Of a stretch of DNA of 61,140 bases, positions 23,158 through 33,500 are shown one piece after another. A model generated the notes under the pieces. The model was not told the origin of the DNA and did not search any database. It saw nothing but the letters and a program-made list of their open reading frames with translations. Position 1 is the stretch's first letter. Every line of letters begins with the position of its first letter. The position numbers and the translations under genes were made by a program. Source of the stretch: Obelidium mucronatum (taxonomy: Eukaryota; Chytridiomycota; Chytridiomycetes; Chytridiales; Chytriomycetaceae); assembly GCA_025765595.1 (NCBI GenBank), contig JAIVFH010000163.1, forward strand, positions 1 to 61,140, read 5' to 3'.

Positions 23158-24175
23158 TTGCGCAAGTTGAACCCGAAACTATTTCTTTTATTATCAATTT
23201 TGTTTCTTTACTATCATTCTTTTGTTTGGTTTCACCTGCACACACCACACCTGCCAGGTAAGAGGCATAGGTGCATTCGGCACGTGACATTGAATTGCTC
23301 CAGCTTCAGAACTGTGGTTCTGGCTAGCGGCCGCGGCCGCCCGGCGTTGCATGGTTTAGAAAGAAAGGGGCCTAGAATCCAAATCAAAGGCTGGCCCCAC
23401 ATATCAACTCCTAGATCACAGTTGCGTGATGGGCATCGCGCGAGGAGAAGCTGCAGCACCGTTATTGCAAAGTCGGACTGGACGTCGTTCTGGTCGGCGG
23501 CAGGGCACCAAGAAGTAGTCATTGGGCACAGTGACATGCACATACCCTGGTGAACCATTTTACTACTGCCTTGCAACAGACATAGCCTTGACAGCAGCAA
23601 CGCGGTATTCGACACAACCTTTGAGAATCTTTGACTCCCATTTGGCCATTCGAGAATCCCTGTATATTGTCAATGGCTTTTGGTTGGATTCCAACAGTAT
23701 TGTCCAGTGAGGCAGAATCAATGAGACAAAGTCGAATTCTTGATGATTGTGCAGGCTGCAGAAGGAGGCTATGATCTTTGAACACGCATTTGACATTGAA
23801 GATTCATTATTGCACGTGAACAGAACAACAGACAGCTTGGAGTGTAATGGTATTGCAGGTATTCTTGGTGTAGGGGAGACAGGGGATAAGGATATTGCAG
23901 AGTCAGCGCATGTTTGACAATGGCAATCGTTGAAACACATATCTTGAAGCAGGAGAGCGAATGGATAAGATGCTCAGCCACCGCAGCGGCAGCGTACCAC
24001 GGCTTGTGCGATGCGGCCGAGCTGGTCTTCGAGCGGCCGGCTGAGCAACAGCAGCCCAGCCGAGGCTTCCCTTGGCGACTATTTGTCGGCATGACGGCAT
24101 TGATGGCGCCATCGGCCGCGCCGGTCCACGGCGCCCACGTGCGTAAACGTAACACGAACCAGCACAGCGGTCAAA
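23158..24175 (+). other. Possible captured or third gene inside E2 (unresolved exons)
   Basis: GC content rises sharply here (two GCGGCCG clusters near 23330 and 24020). Two GT-AG introns on the plus strand keep phase: 23695 to about 23753, joining ...WLDSN to LQKEAMIFEHAFD, and about 23906-23949, joining IAESAH to ESEWIRC. They give about 190 continuous residues ending in a hydrophobic Ala-rich segment (RLFVGMTALMAPSAAP). The upstream exon (MRKLNPKLFLLLSILFLYYHSF, a signal-anchor-like start at 23158) does not join cleanly. An equally long antisense frame exists. No family recognised. Confidence 0.3.
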
Positions 24176-27100
24176 AAGAGCATGGAATTTGTGACCAAAC
24201 GTACTTATCGGAATAGCTATTCAAATAAACTTGTCCACTTCTACACTCCCTTCCATCTTGAAAAAATGGCACCACCCAAGCACGCATACCAACCTTTGCA
24301 AGTGGTAAAACTACTGTACTTTTTGGCAATGGTTTTTCAAAAATCCAGCACCCAGTATTATTCTGCCTTTCAAGCGGGAGGGTATGGTACTGCTGCAACA
24401 ACGCAAAGGATGTATTTGCCTTATGATCAGCCTGGCATACCCTGAACAACGCAACAAGGCCACCAAGTGCCCAATTACTTCCTTTTATCCCATTTCCTGT
24501 ACCTACATCATACAGGCAACAGTGCTTATAGGTAGGGCCAGTCCGCAGATGTTGTATTGTTGGAATTCCATCTTCATCATGATCTGTAATTTTCACTGTG
24601 CGATAGAATACAGCCTGTAATTTCATTAATGTGTGAAAACTAACAAAGACTTACTTTGTTGGTTGCAAGTTCCAAGTGCTTGCTAATCTTTGCCTTGATT
24701 CCAGAATATTGCAAGTCAGACGACTTGTCAAGGATATGAAAAAATGACATATGCATCACTTTGACAAGCTTGTGTTGAAGTCCTGTCCCAATTTTTTGTG
24801 TATTCTCAGCCCAACCAAAAACGCGCGATAAGATTATCATTTTGTCCTGACGGGCAACAAAACGCATCATCTATAGTTATTTTTAGATTCGAGACTTTCA
24901 GCTTATCTTTCAGAAAAGACCTGCTCTTCAGCGTTCTTTCGGTTGGATGCAAGATATGCTTTGACTACATCATTAACATGGCTTGCCTCAACAGCTTCAG
25001 TGCCGTAGCCATCAGGAGCACCAAGTTTTCGAATCAAATGCGCAAATTGGCCAAATGTGTGGAGTTTCGGAAAGCAAAGCTTTGACTGTAACTTATACGT
25101 TAATTCTGAAATAAATCAGCTGTGCAAACCTTTGAGTTTGCCAAAAAGCATTTTATCTGCTGCTCAAATTGAACAAATTTTTGCTGCATGGCATCTAAAT
25201 CAGTATCTGTGAACGCCGTTGAAGAGATAGTCATGACTAAGTCATTAAAGGTTTTGAAGCATTCCAACTGTTGTTCATCTAACAAGTCAACTGTGCAGAG
25301 TAGCAATGACTAAAATTCCGTGTTAGGGGAATAAAACCTAGCATATGCATCACCTTCATAATTGCTTGATAGTCGTCCCTTGTGAGACGGCTGTACAACG
25401 TTACACCATTCTTAAACGTTTTAATACCTGGAAATTTTGCAGGAAATTTTGAAAGAGTGACAAATCTATGATAATATTTAAATGATGCAGCCAGATTAAG
25501 GAGGAAAGCATCACCTTGAATCAAGTAAATCAAGCCCATTCTCTGGATACTCTTCTTCAATATTAGCTTTAATAAAAAGCCACAAATGATGAGCAAAAAC
25601 CCCAGATTCAATGACATGAAGCTTGTCTGGGGTAGACCTCATGAATACAAAACGTTGGACCAAGAGCATAGAATGCATTCTATGTCAAATTTAGTTTAGG
25701 TGCAGACTTGTCATTAAATCTCACCTGGATATGTTCAACAATGCCGTGAGCCTTGAAAAAATTTTGTCGCGAAGTCTTTGCGTTGATTTGGCTACCTTGC
25801 TGAATCAATTCCTTCATTTTCTTGGTTGTCTTGAGGTCGTAGAATTTTCCACATGGATCCCCACAATCACACAAATGGTCTTCTGGAACAAAACAGCATG
25901 TCATTGGTGCAGATTTTCCTGCGACAGTCAACGACAACATGCATAGTTCTGGATAATCTCCAATTACATGCATAAGTACAGGAAAATACCATCGGATTCT
26001 TCCATCAGGGCTTTCCAACTCAACACCTCTAATACGTTAAATTTATATAAACACCATTAAAATATTTTAACATACTCTCTTATCCAGTCTTCAATGTCTG
26101 ATAAAGCAGTCCTTAGTACAGCATGGAAGAATGCCCTTTTGAAAGCCAAAAGCCAAGCCGGGGATTTTGACTCACTGTTGGAGTTTGTGTGAATTTTTGG
26201 CATGTAGAATAGTAATTGGCGAGATCAATTTGATAGTATTTTTCGGTAGCCCTTGTTTAAATTTGCTGGTTACCCAATTTTGTTGTTAGTGAACTAATTA
26301 GTGGTGCTTAGTTCTTTCAAACCAAAATCTAAGTGAAACGGATGGAATGATTTTTTCCCAAGCTTTGTTGCTATAGCTGCGTCAGATCCGATAGTGAGAA
26401 GCAGTGCCGTTGCCCCATCTGGTAGCATATTCTAAAGTACAGTTTCAGTTTAAGTACAGTAAAGATGCTTATACCTGAAGTGTCTCACAGCAATCTGATG
26501 ACCATGCCTCTGAATAAAGGCGATTGTTTTGAGAATCGATTTGCCGCTTAAACTTATATTGAAAGTGGCTGTCAAGTGAACGATCTTGAAGCGTTGCCTG
26601 AATAACTTTTCGCATAGGGCGAATGTAAACATTAGAGTCCATTGTTTGATAATAGCGTTTAGCAAGCAGCTTAAATTCCGGCGCCAAACTAATTGAGATT
26701 TCTTTGAATGATATGTTGCGCAGCTCGTAATCCTGAAGTACAATTGACATGAAATTCAAAACTTAAAACGGCATTTGCTTACCACACTCAATTGCAATTC
26801 ATCCACAGCATCGAGGAGCTTTTTTCCAGATTTAAATGTACATAGGGACTCCTTTGGGAACCATCTTGACTGAAACTGCAGGAGTCTATGAAAGATTCAC
26901 GTTAAATTTTGCTAATTGTTTAAACTTACTTAGTGATTTCCGATTGTCCCATCGGATTATCAAGAATAACGTGCTTCATGAAACTTATGTCAATTGGCTT
27001 GAATTTTCGCATTATCTCACGCTTTTGTTGCAGGAAAGAATCTCAACAATTTCTGAATTTACTGGTTCTCCTATTTATTTTATTTTTATTAGTTTTATTT

Positions 27101-27427
27101 AAATCAATGGCGTACCATAATTTCGGTTGGGTTCTTGAGGTTCTGGAGTATGCGATTTTGCAGGGGAAGTTGGGCCATTTTGGCCAGAACCTGGAAATTG
27201 TTCGATATCCTCATCGGCATCAAAATCTAGAAATATTTAATACAACACTGGATTCCATTGATAGTTTTACCTCGAATATTTTCTTCTGGTGTCTGGTGCT
27301 GAGGCGGTCTGGTGGGTATGTTTGCATTACTTTCTCTCACATGATATTTGTCATAATGAGCCAATAGCAGATGTCTTGCTCTTTTTCCTGTGAAATGTTT
27401 TAGACACCAGTTGCAGTGCATGCTCAT
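24171..27427 (-). pseudogene. Plavaka-type transposase of E2, many exons, probably broken
   Basis: Starts at 27427 with a C2H2-type finger (MSMHCNWCLKHF...HYDKYH), as Plavaka proteins do. Further conserved blocks appear in order on the minus strand: DYELRNISFKEIS (26740-26470), GATALLLTIGSDAAIATKLG (about 26420), FKRAFFHAVLR (about 26150), ESPDGRIRWYFPVLMHVIGDYPE (about 26020), STPDKLHVIESGVFAHHLW (about 25640), GVTLYSRLTRDDYQAIMK (about 25410), LHTFGQFAHLIRKLGAPDGYGTE (about 25060) and FYRTVKITDHDEDG (24600). Each matches the Plavaka order known to me (DGWVRRCFP, TPDxLH, FNIPKLH...). Frame is lost near 26250 (stops after LKELSTTN) and near 25655, between NAFYALGP and STPDKLH, so this copy is probably dead unless those are unrecognised introns. 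Confidence 0.75.
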
Positions 27428-27513
27428 TTTGCACGTTTTTTCAAAATGAGAAAAAACGTGACGAAAAGTTGAGTTCAAAATCAAACAATAAACACAATAC
27501 ACACAAAGGAACA

Positions 27514-29162
27514 ATGAGAAAGATCCCTTCTTCAGACAATGAAGCTGCTTCAGATGATGATGCTATGGTGCAAAAATAGTAAGAGCGCTGTCATTCTTTG
27601 AAGAGCCCAGATGCATAGTCACTTCTAAAACTGATCACAGCAGAAATCCACGCAAAAAGCGAAAACAAACCAGATCAAATAGTCCAGTCCTGGATGATAT
27701 GTTTGATGAAGAAGAAGAAGCAGATTTTAATCACAATGACGATGACTTGGAGAGTGATCAAGAGAACACTTCCCCTGAAAAACCAATTCCCTCAAACTTA
27801 AGGTATTTATTTCCCTATTATTTATTTAATTTATTTATACAGTAATTCAGGAAGAAGACTAAGTCTGCTGGTAAAAGTGTGGATAACCAGGATGAAACTC
27901 CAAGATCAAGGTAGTATCACAATCTTGATCTTCTTAATTTGATTATTTATTATTTATTATTATTTTACCAGAGCGTCTGCATCTCAATCAGCATCAAAAA
28001 CACAATCCAGGTTAGTTGCGTCTATTTTTGTTTGATTTTTTTAATTCTAAAAAAGCCACGTAGTCTCAACAACCGCAACCAGGCCAGGCCCAATGCCAAC
28101 ATTGAATACCAGGCGCCACCTCACTCAAATAATCAAGCAGGGAGCTCGAGACCCACGCCACCAGTCCTTACGTTTGCTGCTGCCCTGAATCCTGAGTGAG
28201 TGTGCAATGTTTTGACCAATGCTCCTGACACTTAACTCAATATTGCCAATCAATAGGCGCAAAGCCGCAATCTACACGAGCTTCAAGGTGGCCGCTTTGA
28301 CGGTGGACTTGTTTCCAGTCCCTGGTGCACCTCAACAAGTCATTGCGTGGCAGGCCTTTGCCAAGATGCTTGGCAATGGCAACAGCGTCACTCAAACCAA
28401 AGATCAATACTCAGCGGACAAATTGGCGATTTTTAATTATGAGTTGCTTTCTTTTTTATTTGGACCGCTTTCGCTCAACATTATCAGCACATGACAAAAA
28501 CACAAAAGTATTGCAGTGACATTCTGAACAGGGCTGCCAAGTTCATCAAAGCCAACAATCCATACAATCTTCCAGAAGGCTCCGAGGGTGCCGCCGCTGC
28601 CGCTGCTGACCTGATCACAACTGACTCCAAGTACGTACAACCAAAATTGACTTAAATTCATCTAAAATCGTCAATTTATTCTACAGGTACCTATTTGTAT
28701 CGAAAGTATCATCCAGTGGTCGTTTGTTGCTCCAATCCCAGTTTCTCAGTCCAGCGTTCCTTCGAGTTGCAACCCACATTGCTACTGATAGCTCTGTCAG
28801 CAACATCCGCAATTTTCGGGAACTTTCGAAACATCCAGAGTTCATGTTTGCCTGTGCCGCTGTTGTGAGTGTGCTTTTTTAATTCTTCACCTTAATCAAT
28901 CACTCATTATCACATTGGGCAGACTCGCCACCTCCTGGAACGAATTGCGCTACAACAAACCGGAACTTTCAACGAATCATGCTCATCAGCCCTGGTGTAC
29001 TCGGAATACATGGAGATTTTGGCGGATTCTTCGACACAGGCAAAGATGGAACAGAAAGCAGAACGGTTTCATTCGGAATTGGAAAAAAAAATCAAGAAGA
29101 AGCCTGATGTTGGTGGCCAGAAGTGTGACAGTGATGTTGGTAGTGACTCGGAAGCAAATTGA
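27514..29162 (+). CDS. DUF6532-like accessory protein of transposon E2 (multi-exon)
   Basis: Nine exons can be joined in phase: 27514-27578, 27641-27802, about 27857-27912, about 27973-28011, about 28062-28196, 28257 to about 28442, about 28519-28632, about 28688-28864 and 28922-29162. The protein begins with an acidic Ser-rich head (MRKIPSSDNEAASDDD). A basic nuclear-localisation-like stretch (RNPRKKRKQTR) and an acidic region (FDEEEEADF) follow. A folded C-terminal domain then has ALTVDLFPVPGAPQQVIAWQ, YLFVSKVSSSGRLLLQSQFL and KHPEFMFACAAVTRHLLERIA. The last blocks resemble DUF6532 of fungal proteins (memory, moderate). It lies head-to-head with the Plavaka-type transposase, inside the same terminal repeats. 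A DNA-binding partner of the transposase is a reasonable inference; no activity is known. Confidence 0.65.
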
Positions 29163-30209
29163 GTGTGTTTGCAATAAATCAGTGTTTCGAACGCATTCTC
29201 AATTATGTCAGATTACGTGTAACATTACAAAATGCATGAAATGATTAAGTCTATTTTAAAACAATTGCGAAACGCCCAAAATCATTTTACTCTATTTAGA
29301 AATTCAATGAGATATTTGCGAGAATCTCAGATATTCGCTTGGGAAAATCATTTCCTTACATTTGAAATGATTTTGAAAATTTCAAGTATTTGAAATGCGA
29401 TGCGAAATCCTGGCGAATCGATTGGCCCATTTGAAAAATTAAGTCACATTATAATTTATTTTGTTGCAACTAATCGCATTTGGCAGTTTTCCTGATGGAG
29501 TCGAACGTGAGACTCGCATCGAAGTCTGGATGCTATTTCACCAGAGCTTCCGAGCATGCCTGGAGGATATGCTAGCGAATCTCAGACTCCGAGTCCGGCA
29601 GTGACGGCAGGAGCAACTGCGCTTGCGGACTCATCAATTGAGCCTGCGGCGTCTGGCTCAGGCACCAACTTCAGTGAACCATAAATCCGACAGAGCAAAT
29701 CGCACCATCAACAACAGCAACTGATTAATCTTGGTTGTGGAATTGAGATATTTATACTTTAGCTTTTGAATAACTATTCAATTTTATTGCTGTATATATT
29801 CAATTTCATAAGTCTCAACATGCATAAACACAAACTGGGTTGTTGCGTCAATATGCCCATACGTTTACCAACATGAAGAGATCAACGAGAAACATACACT
29901 AAACTATTCCCACCATTCTCTCTCTATTTCTATTTGCGTTGGTGGAAATACTACGATGTAATTACTCACGATTAACAGGGTTACCCTAAGTCACACACAA
30001 GGAATTGGAACCTAAAACAAACGGGCTTCTCATCAAGCTGGTGGATAGATTTTGAATAATCCAGGCGCCAGTATACCTTTAAACTGGAGCGAAACCGAGA
30101 AAGTGTTATAGTATCTTGGAGAAACGACTCCAACCTGTTGCAGAATTTGGGCTTTATGAATAATATATATTATGATTCATAGCAATTTACTAATTTGTTG
30201 TGTGTTGGT
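29163..30209. other. E2 right end and spacer before the LINE
   Basis: It holds the E2 subterminal array (to about 29412). A tRNA-like but non-canonical hairpin stretch lies near 29488-29560. The rest is AT-rich sequence with no gene recognised. Confidence 0.4.
29345..29412. repeat. E2 right subterminal repeats
   Basis: ATCATTTCCTTACATTTGAA, then ATTTCAAGTATTTGAAATGCG: the inverse of the left array at 22315-22400, including the shared AAATCATTTCCTT motif. Confidence 0.6.
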
Positions 30210-30221
30210 GTTCTTTCTTGC
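30210..30221. repeat. LINE target-site duplication, left (GTTCTTTCTTGC)
   Basis: A perfect 12-bp match to 38101-38112, which follows directly after the LINE poly(A) tail. Confidence 0.9.
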
Positions 30222-30539
30222 AGACTGGCCGAAGAGGAGACCGAACAGGAGATCCAACTGGACGAAACGAACGAAGACAAACCCCACCCAGGAAGCAGTC
30301 CATCGTCGACGTGGATGGAGACCGTAGACAAAGCCATCAGCCGCATGGAGGAAAACCAACTCAGAACCGACCGAAACATAGAAAGAATCGACCGGAACAT
30401 CGACAGACTTGAAGTGGAGACTGGGGTTGCACAGGGAGTGGTCTTCGACAGCAACGAAGAGGCGATGGACATTGAAGACGAGGACGCGGAAGTGACAACC
30501 CCAAACGCCCTGAAACCGGGCCGAACCAAAAATGATTAA
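30222..30539 (+). CDS. LINE ORF1 (short coiled-coil protein, possibly 5'-truncated)
   Basis: The frame is open from the element's first base. The first ATG is at 30315, giving 74 residues. It contains a heptad-like, charged coil (EENQLRTDRNIERIDRNIDR) and an acidic tail. This could serve the RNA-binding or oligomerisation role of LINE ORF1 proteins, but no zinc knuckle is present here. Its stop overlaps the start of the next ORF in ATGATTAA. Confidence 0.6.
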   Translation, partial: RLAEEETEQEIQLDETNEDKPHPGSSPSSTWMETVDKAISRMEENQLRTDRNIERIDRNIDRLEVETGVAQGVVFDSNEEAMDIEDEDAEVTTPNALKPGRTKND

Positions 30540-33500
30540 GCAGGAAAGGAAGCGGGAGAGGGAAGAAGCTGGTGGCGAGAACAAGGAGAACAAAAGAGAG
30601 AAGATTACGAATAAAAGAAGAAATACTGCTGAAACATGTAACGCCAAGGTAGAACCAGAAAACGGACAGTGCTACAAACATTGCAAAGAAAACACCACAA
30701 TAAAGAAAAGGAAGAGAACAGGGGATCCCGCCCACACGAAAAGAAGAAAATACGAAACACGCCCACAAATAGAAAGCTTCAAATCCCTCTTCAACTTTCG
30801 TAAAAACATTGAAAATAACCAAACAGCCCAAATAGCAAAGAACCCAAACAATAAAACACTCACAGAACCCGCAAAGCCGAATTTAAGAGAATATAAGCCA
30901 AGAGCAAATGAAACAAAAGGGAAACACGCACCATTCCAGTCCATGAGACAAATCCCAAGCCTCTTGGAAACGGTCTCAAGGGAAAAAAGGAACACAATGA
31001 TCCAAAAAATCATTGCAGAAGTGATAACACACAACGGAGACCTATCAAGTGCATCAGCCACAATAATTCAACAACTTGAAACTGCCAAAAACCAGTACCC
31101 ACAGGCGGGAGGCTCCAGCACAGAACAACAGACCCATCTAAACCTAAAGAGAACACAATGGTTAGAGCTTCAGAAATTCAACCATATAGACTTATCGAAA
31201 GGACCTCATTCCTGCAAAAAGGCCGAAACACCTCAAAGAATTGCAACCACAGTTAGCGAGGAGGTCGGAAAAAAGATTGACGAACTAAAGAAAGCATTGC
31301 TCAGAACACAAACAGGAAAGCAAATGGACCAAAACGAAACACGCGGAAATACCAGTGAATCTGAAATACCAGTAACACCCCTTGCAGACTCAGCGGAGCA
31401 CCAAGACAACCATAGAAATCACGAAACAGAACAGCATAACAACAAATTTATAGGAAAACTTAGCCAAATGAGGACAAAACCTGAGGATACATTGAGAGTG
31501 GCAACATACAACTGTAGAGGACTTACTGACACCATAATGATCCAGATTTCCCAGATAATAAAGGAGCAGAATATTGACATCCTACTGCTCCAAGAAACAA
31601 AATGCACTGACAAGCAAGCCCAAAAACTGATGCGCGCCTATAACAACAAATTTAAAGGGCTATCATACTGGACAAATGCGACAGGGACCACACAAAAAGC
31701 AGCAGGAACTGGAATCATCATAACAGAAAAGTGGAGCAGGCACTACACCAAATGTGAAAAATCAAGCTCAAGCCTTATATCACTGACACTCACATTCAGG
31801 GAAGGAACAATCAGAATAGTCAACACCTACTGGCCATCTAATGACACGGCGGAAAACACAAGAAACACATTATTAACACTAAATAAATGGCGGAAGGAAG
31901 ACAACGAAAAACGCGAACACATTGGAACAATCATAGCCGGCGACACAAATGAAGCAGAAACTACTAAAGACTGGAAATCAGAAAAAGTGAACACAAGACC
32001 AGCAAAACGGAATAGCCTCATCAAATGGCTAAGAGAAGCAAACTATGAAGATGCATACAGAAGTATCAACGAAGATGATGAGAAATACACTTACTTCAAA
32101 ATGGAAATAGGGAGAATAACACAAGCAAGTAGACTGGACAGTATATGGCTTGAACCTAACCTGGCCAAAATAACATCCCAATGTGAATGCCTATCAGAGA
32201 TGTTGGACTATAAATACTCTGACCATGTTCCAGTAATTGCAGACATTGAAGTGAAACATGTACTCAGCCCCTCAATGAAAACAAAGAAAGAAACCAGAAT
32301 AGTAATTGATATGGAAAAAACGAATGAAACACACAGAGTGAAATTCCAAGAATCCCTCAACTTAGCCCTACAGAAAGAGAACCTAATAGCAGAACTAGCC
32401 GAAGTGACAAACAAATGGCAACACAGGAAAGGAGACGCAGAAAGAATCCAAGAACACACTAAGATTGCACAGGACCAGATGAAATGCAAGGAGCCATCCC
32501 AAACTGAGAACTTATATGACCCGGCAGGGAAGCAAGAAGTTATGGAAATCCTTGACAGGATTGCGCAAAGACACATGGAACTAATGAACAAGATCGCGGT
32601 AGAAACCCTCCCAACCAGAATATGTGGCAAGGAAACTAAGAGAGCACAGTTACACAACCCATGGATTGCCCTATACAATGAACTAGAGATGTGTATCAAA
32701 GAAATTAGGAGGTCAGAAGAGGACAAGACAAAAACAATAATGAGGCAACACAGGAGACGACTGCAAAAAACACTGAGAAAAACTGAACATGAATGGACCA
32801 GACCACAACCAAGCAAAGAAAACAAGGAACCTAAAGAACCAATTAAGACAGAAACAAAAAAATGGCTTATAGAACAACAAAATGAAGTCAGGAAGAAAAT
32901 GGAACATACAACTGCACAAGCCATCACTCAAATGATTGAAGAAAATGTGGCAGCAAGGAACAACAGAATGAACAAAAACACAAAAAAATTCCTTAACAGC
33001 GTCCTTGACAGATTCCACAAAATAGACCTGGATAAGATTAAAGTCACAGACAAAGAAGGCAACAGCCACATAGAATTTGACAGTGAGAAGGTCAAAATAG
33101 AAGTTGCAAAGCAAATGAAAGAGTGGTTCCACAGAAGACCAGACAAAGAATTCAAAGAAAAATCCATCTTCATTGACGCATACAAACCGTTGGACAACAT
33201 AGATGAAAACATATATGAACCAATGAAAGCCGAGGTCACCGAGGATGAAATTCGCATAGCAGTTGAGCAACTTGGAACCAAAAAAGCCCCAGGGAACAGC
33301 GGAATAACCAAAGAACTCCTGCTAATGGGAGGACAAGAAAACTGGAAACTCATAGTGAAGATGCTGCAAACATGTGAAGAGTATATGGACTCCCCCAACT
33401 GCTGGCTGCAAGGAATCATAAATCCAATCCCAAAAAACCAAGAATGGGGCGCAGACATATACTCAACAAGACCCATCGCGTTACTCGAAACGCTGTACAA

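Larger units (their letters stand above)
22300..29430. mobile_element. DNA transposon E2, Plavaka-like, two divergent genes
   Basis: About 7.1 kb bounded by subterminal arrays of an ATTTCAAATG-type motif (22315-22400 and, inverted, 29345-29412). It contains a minus-strand Plavaka-type transposase (24171-27427) and a plus-strand DUF6532-like gene (27514-29162) facing away from it across 86 bp. A third, unresolved GC-rich stretch lies at 23158-24175. Exact termini and target duplication were not identified. Confidence 0.7.

Noticed and set aside
23563..23940. Minus-strand 125-codon frame (…FDFVSLILPHWTILL…) as a gene
   Set aside because: No family match, and the plus-strand exons in the same place are equally good; neither strand can be preferred without transcripts.
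29488..29560. tRNA gene on the minus strand (GTTCGACTCC B-box-like)
   Set aside because: The stems give 8-nt loops, and the acceptor and T arms do not pair canonically. At most a tRNA-derived relic.
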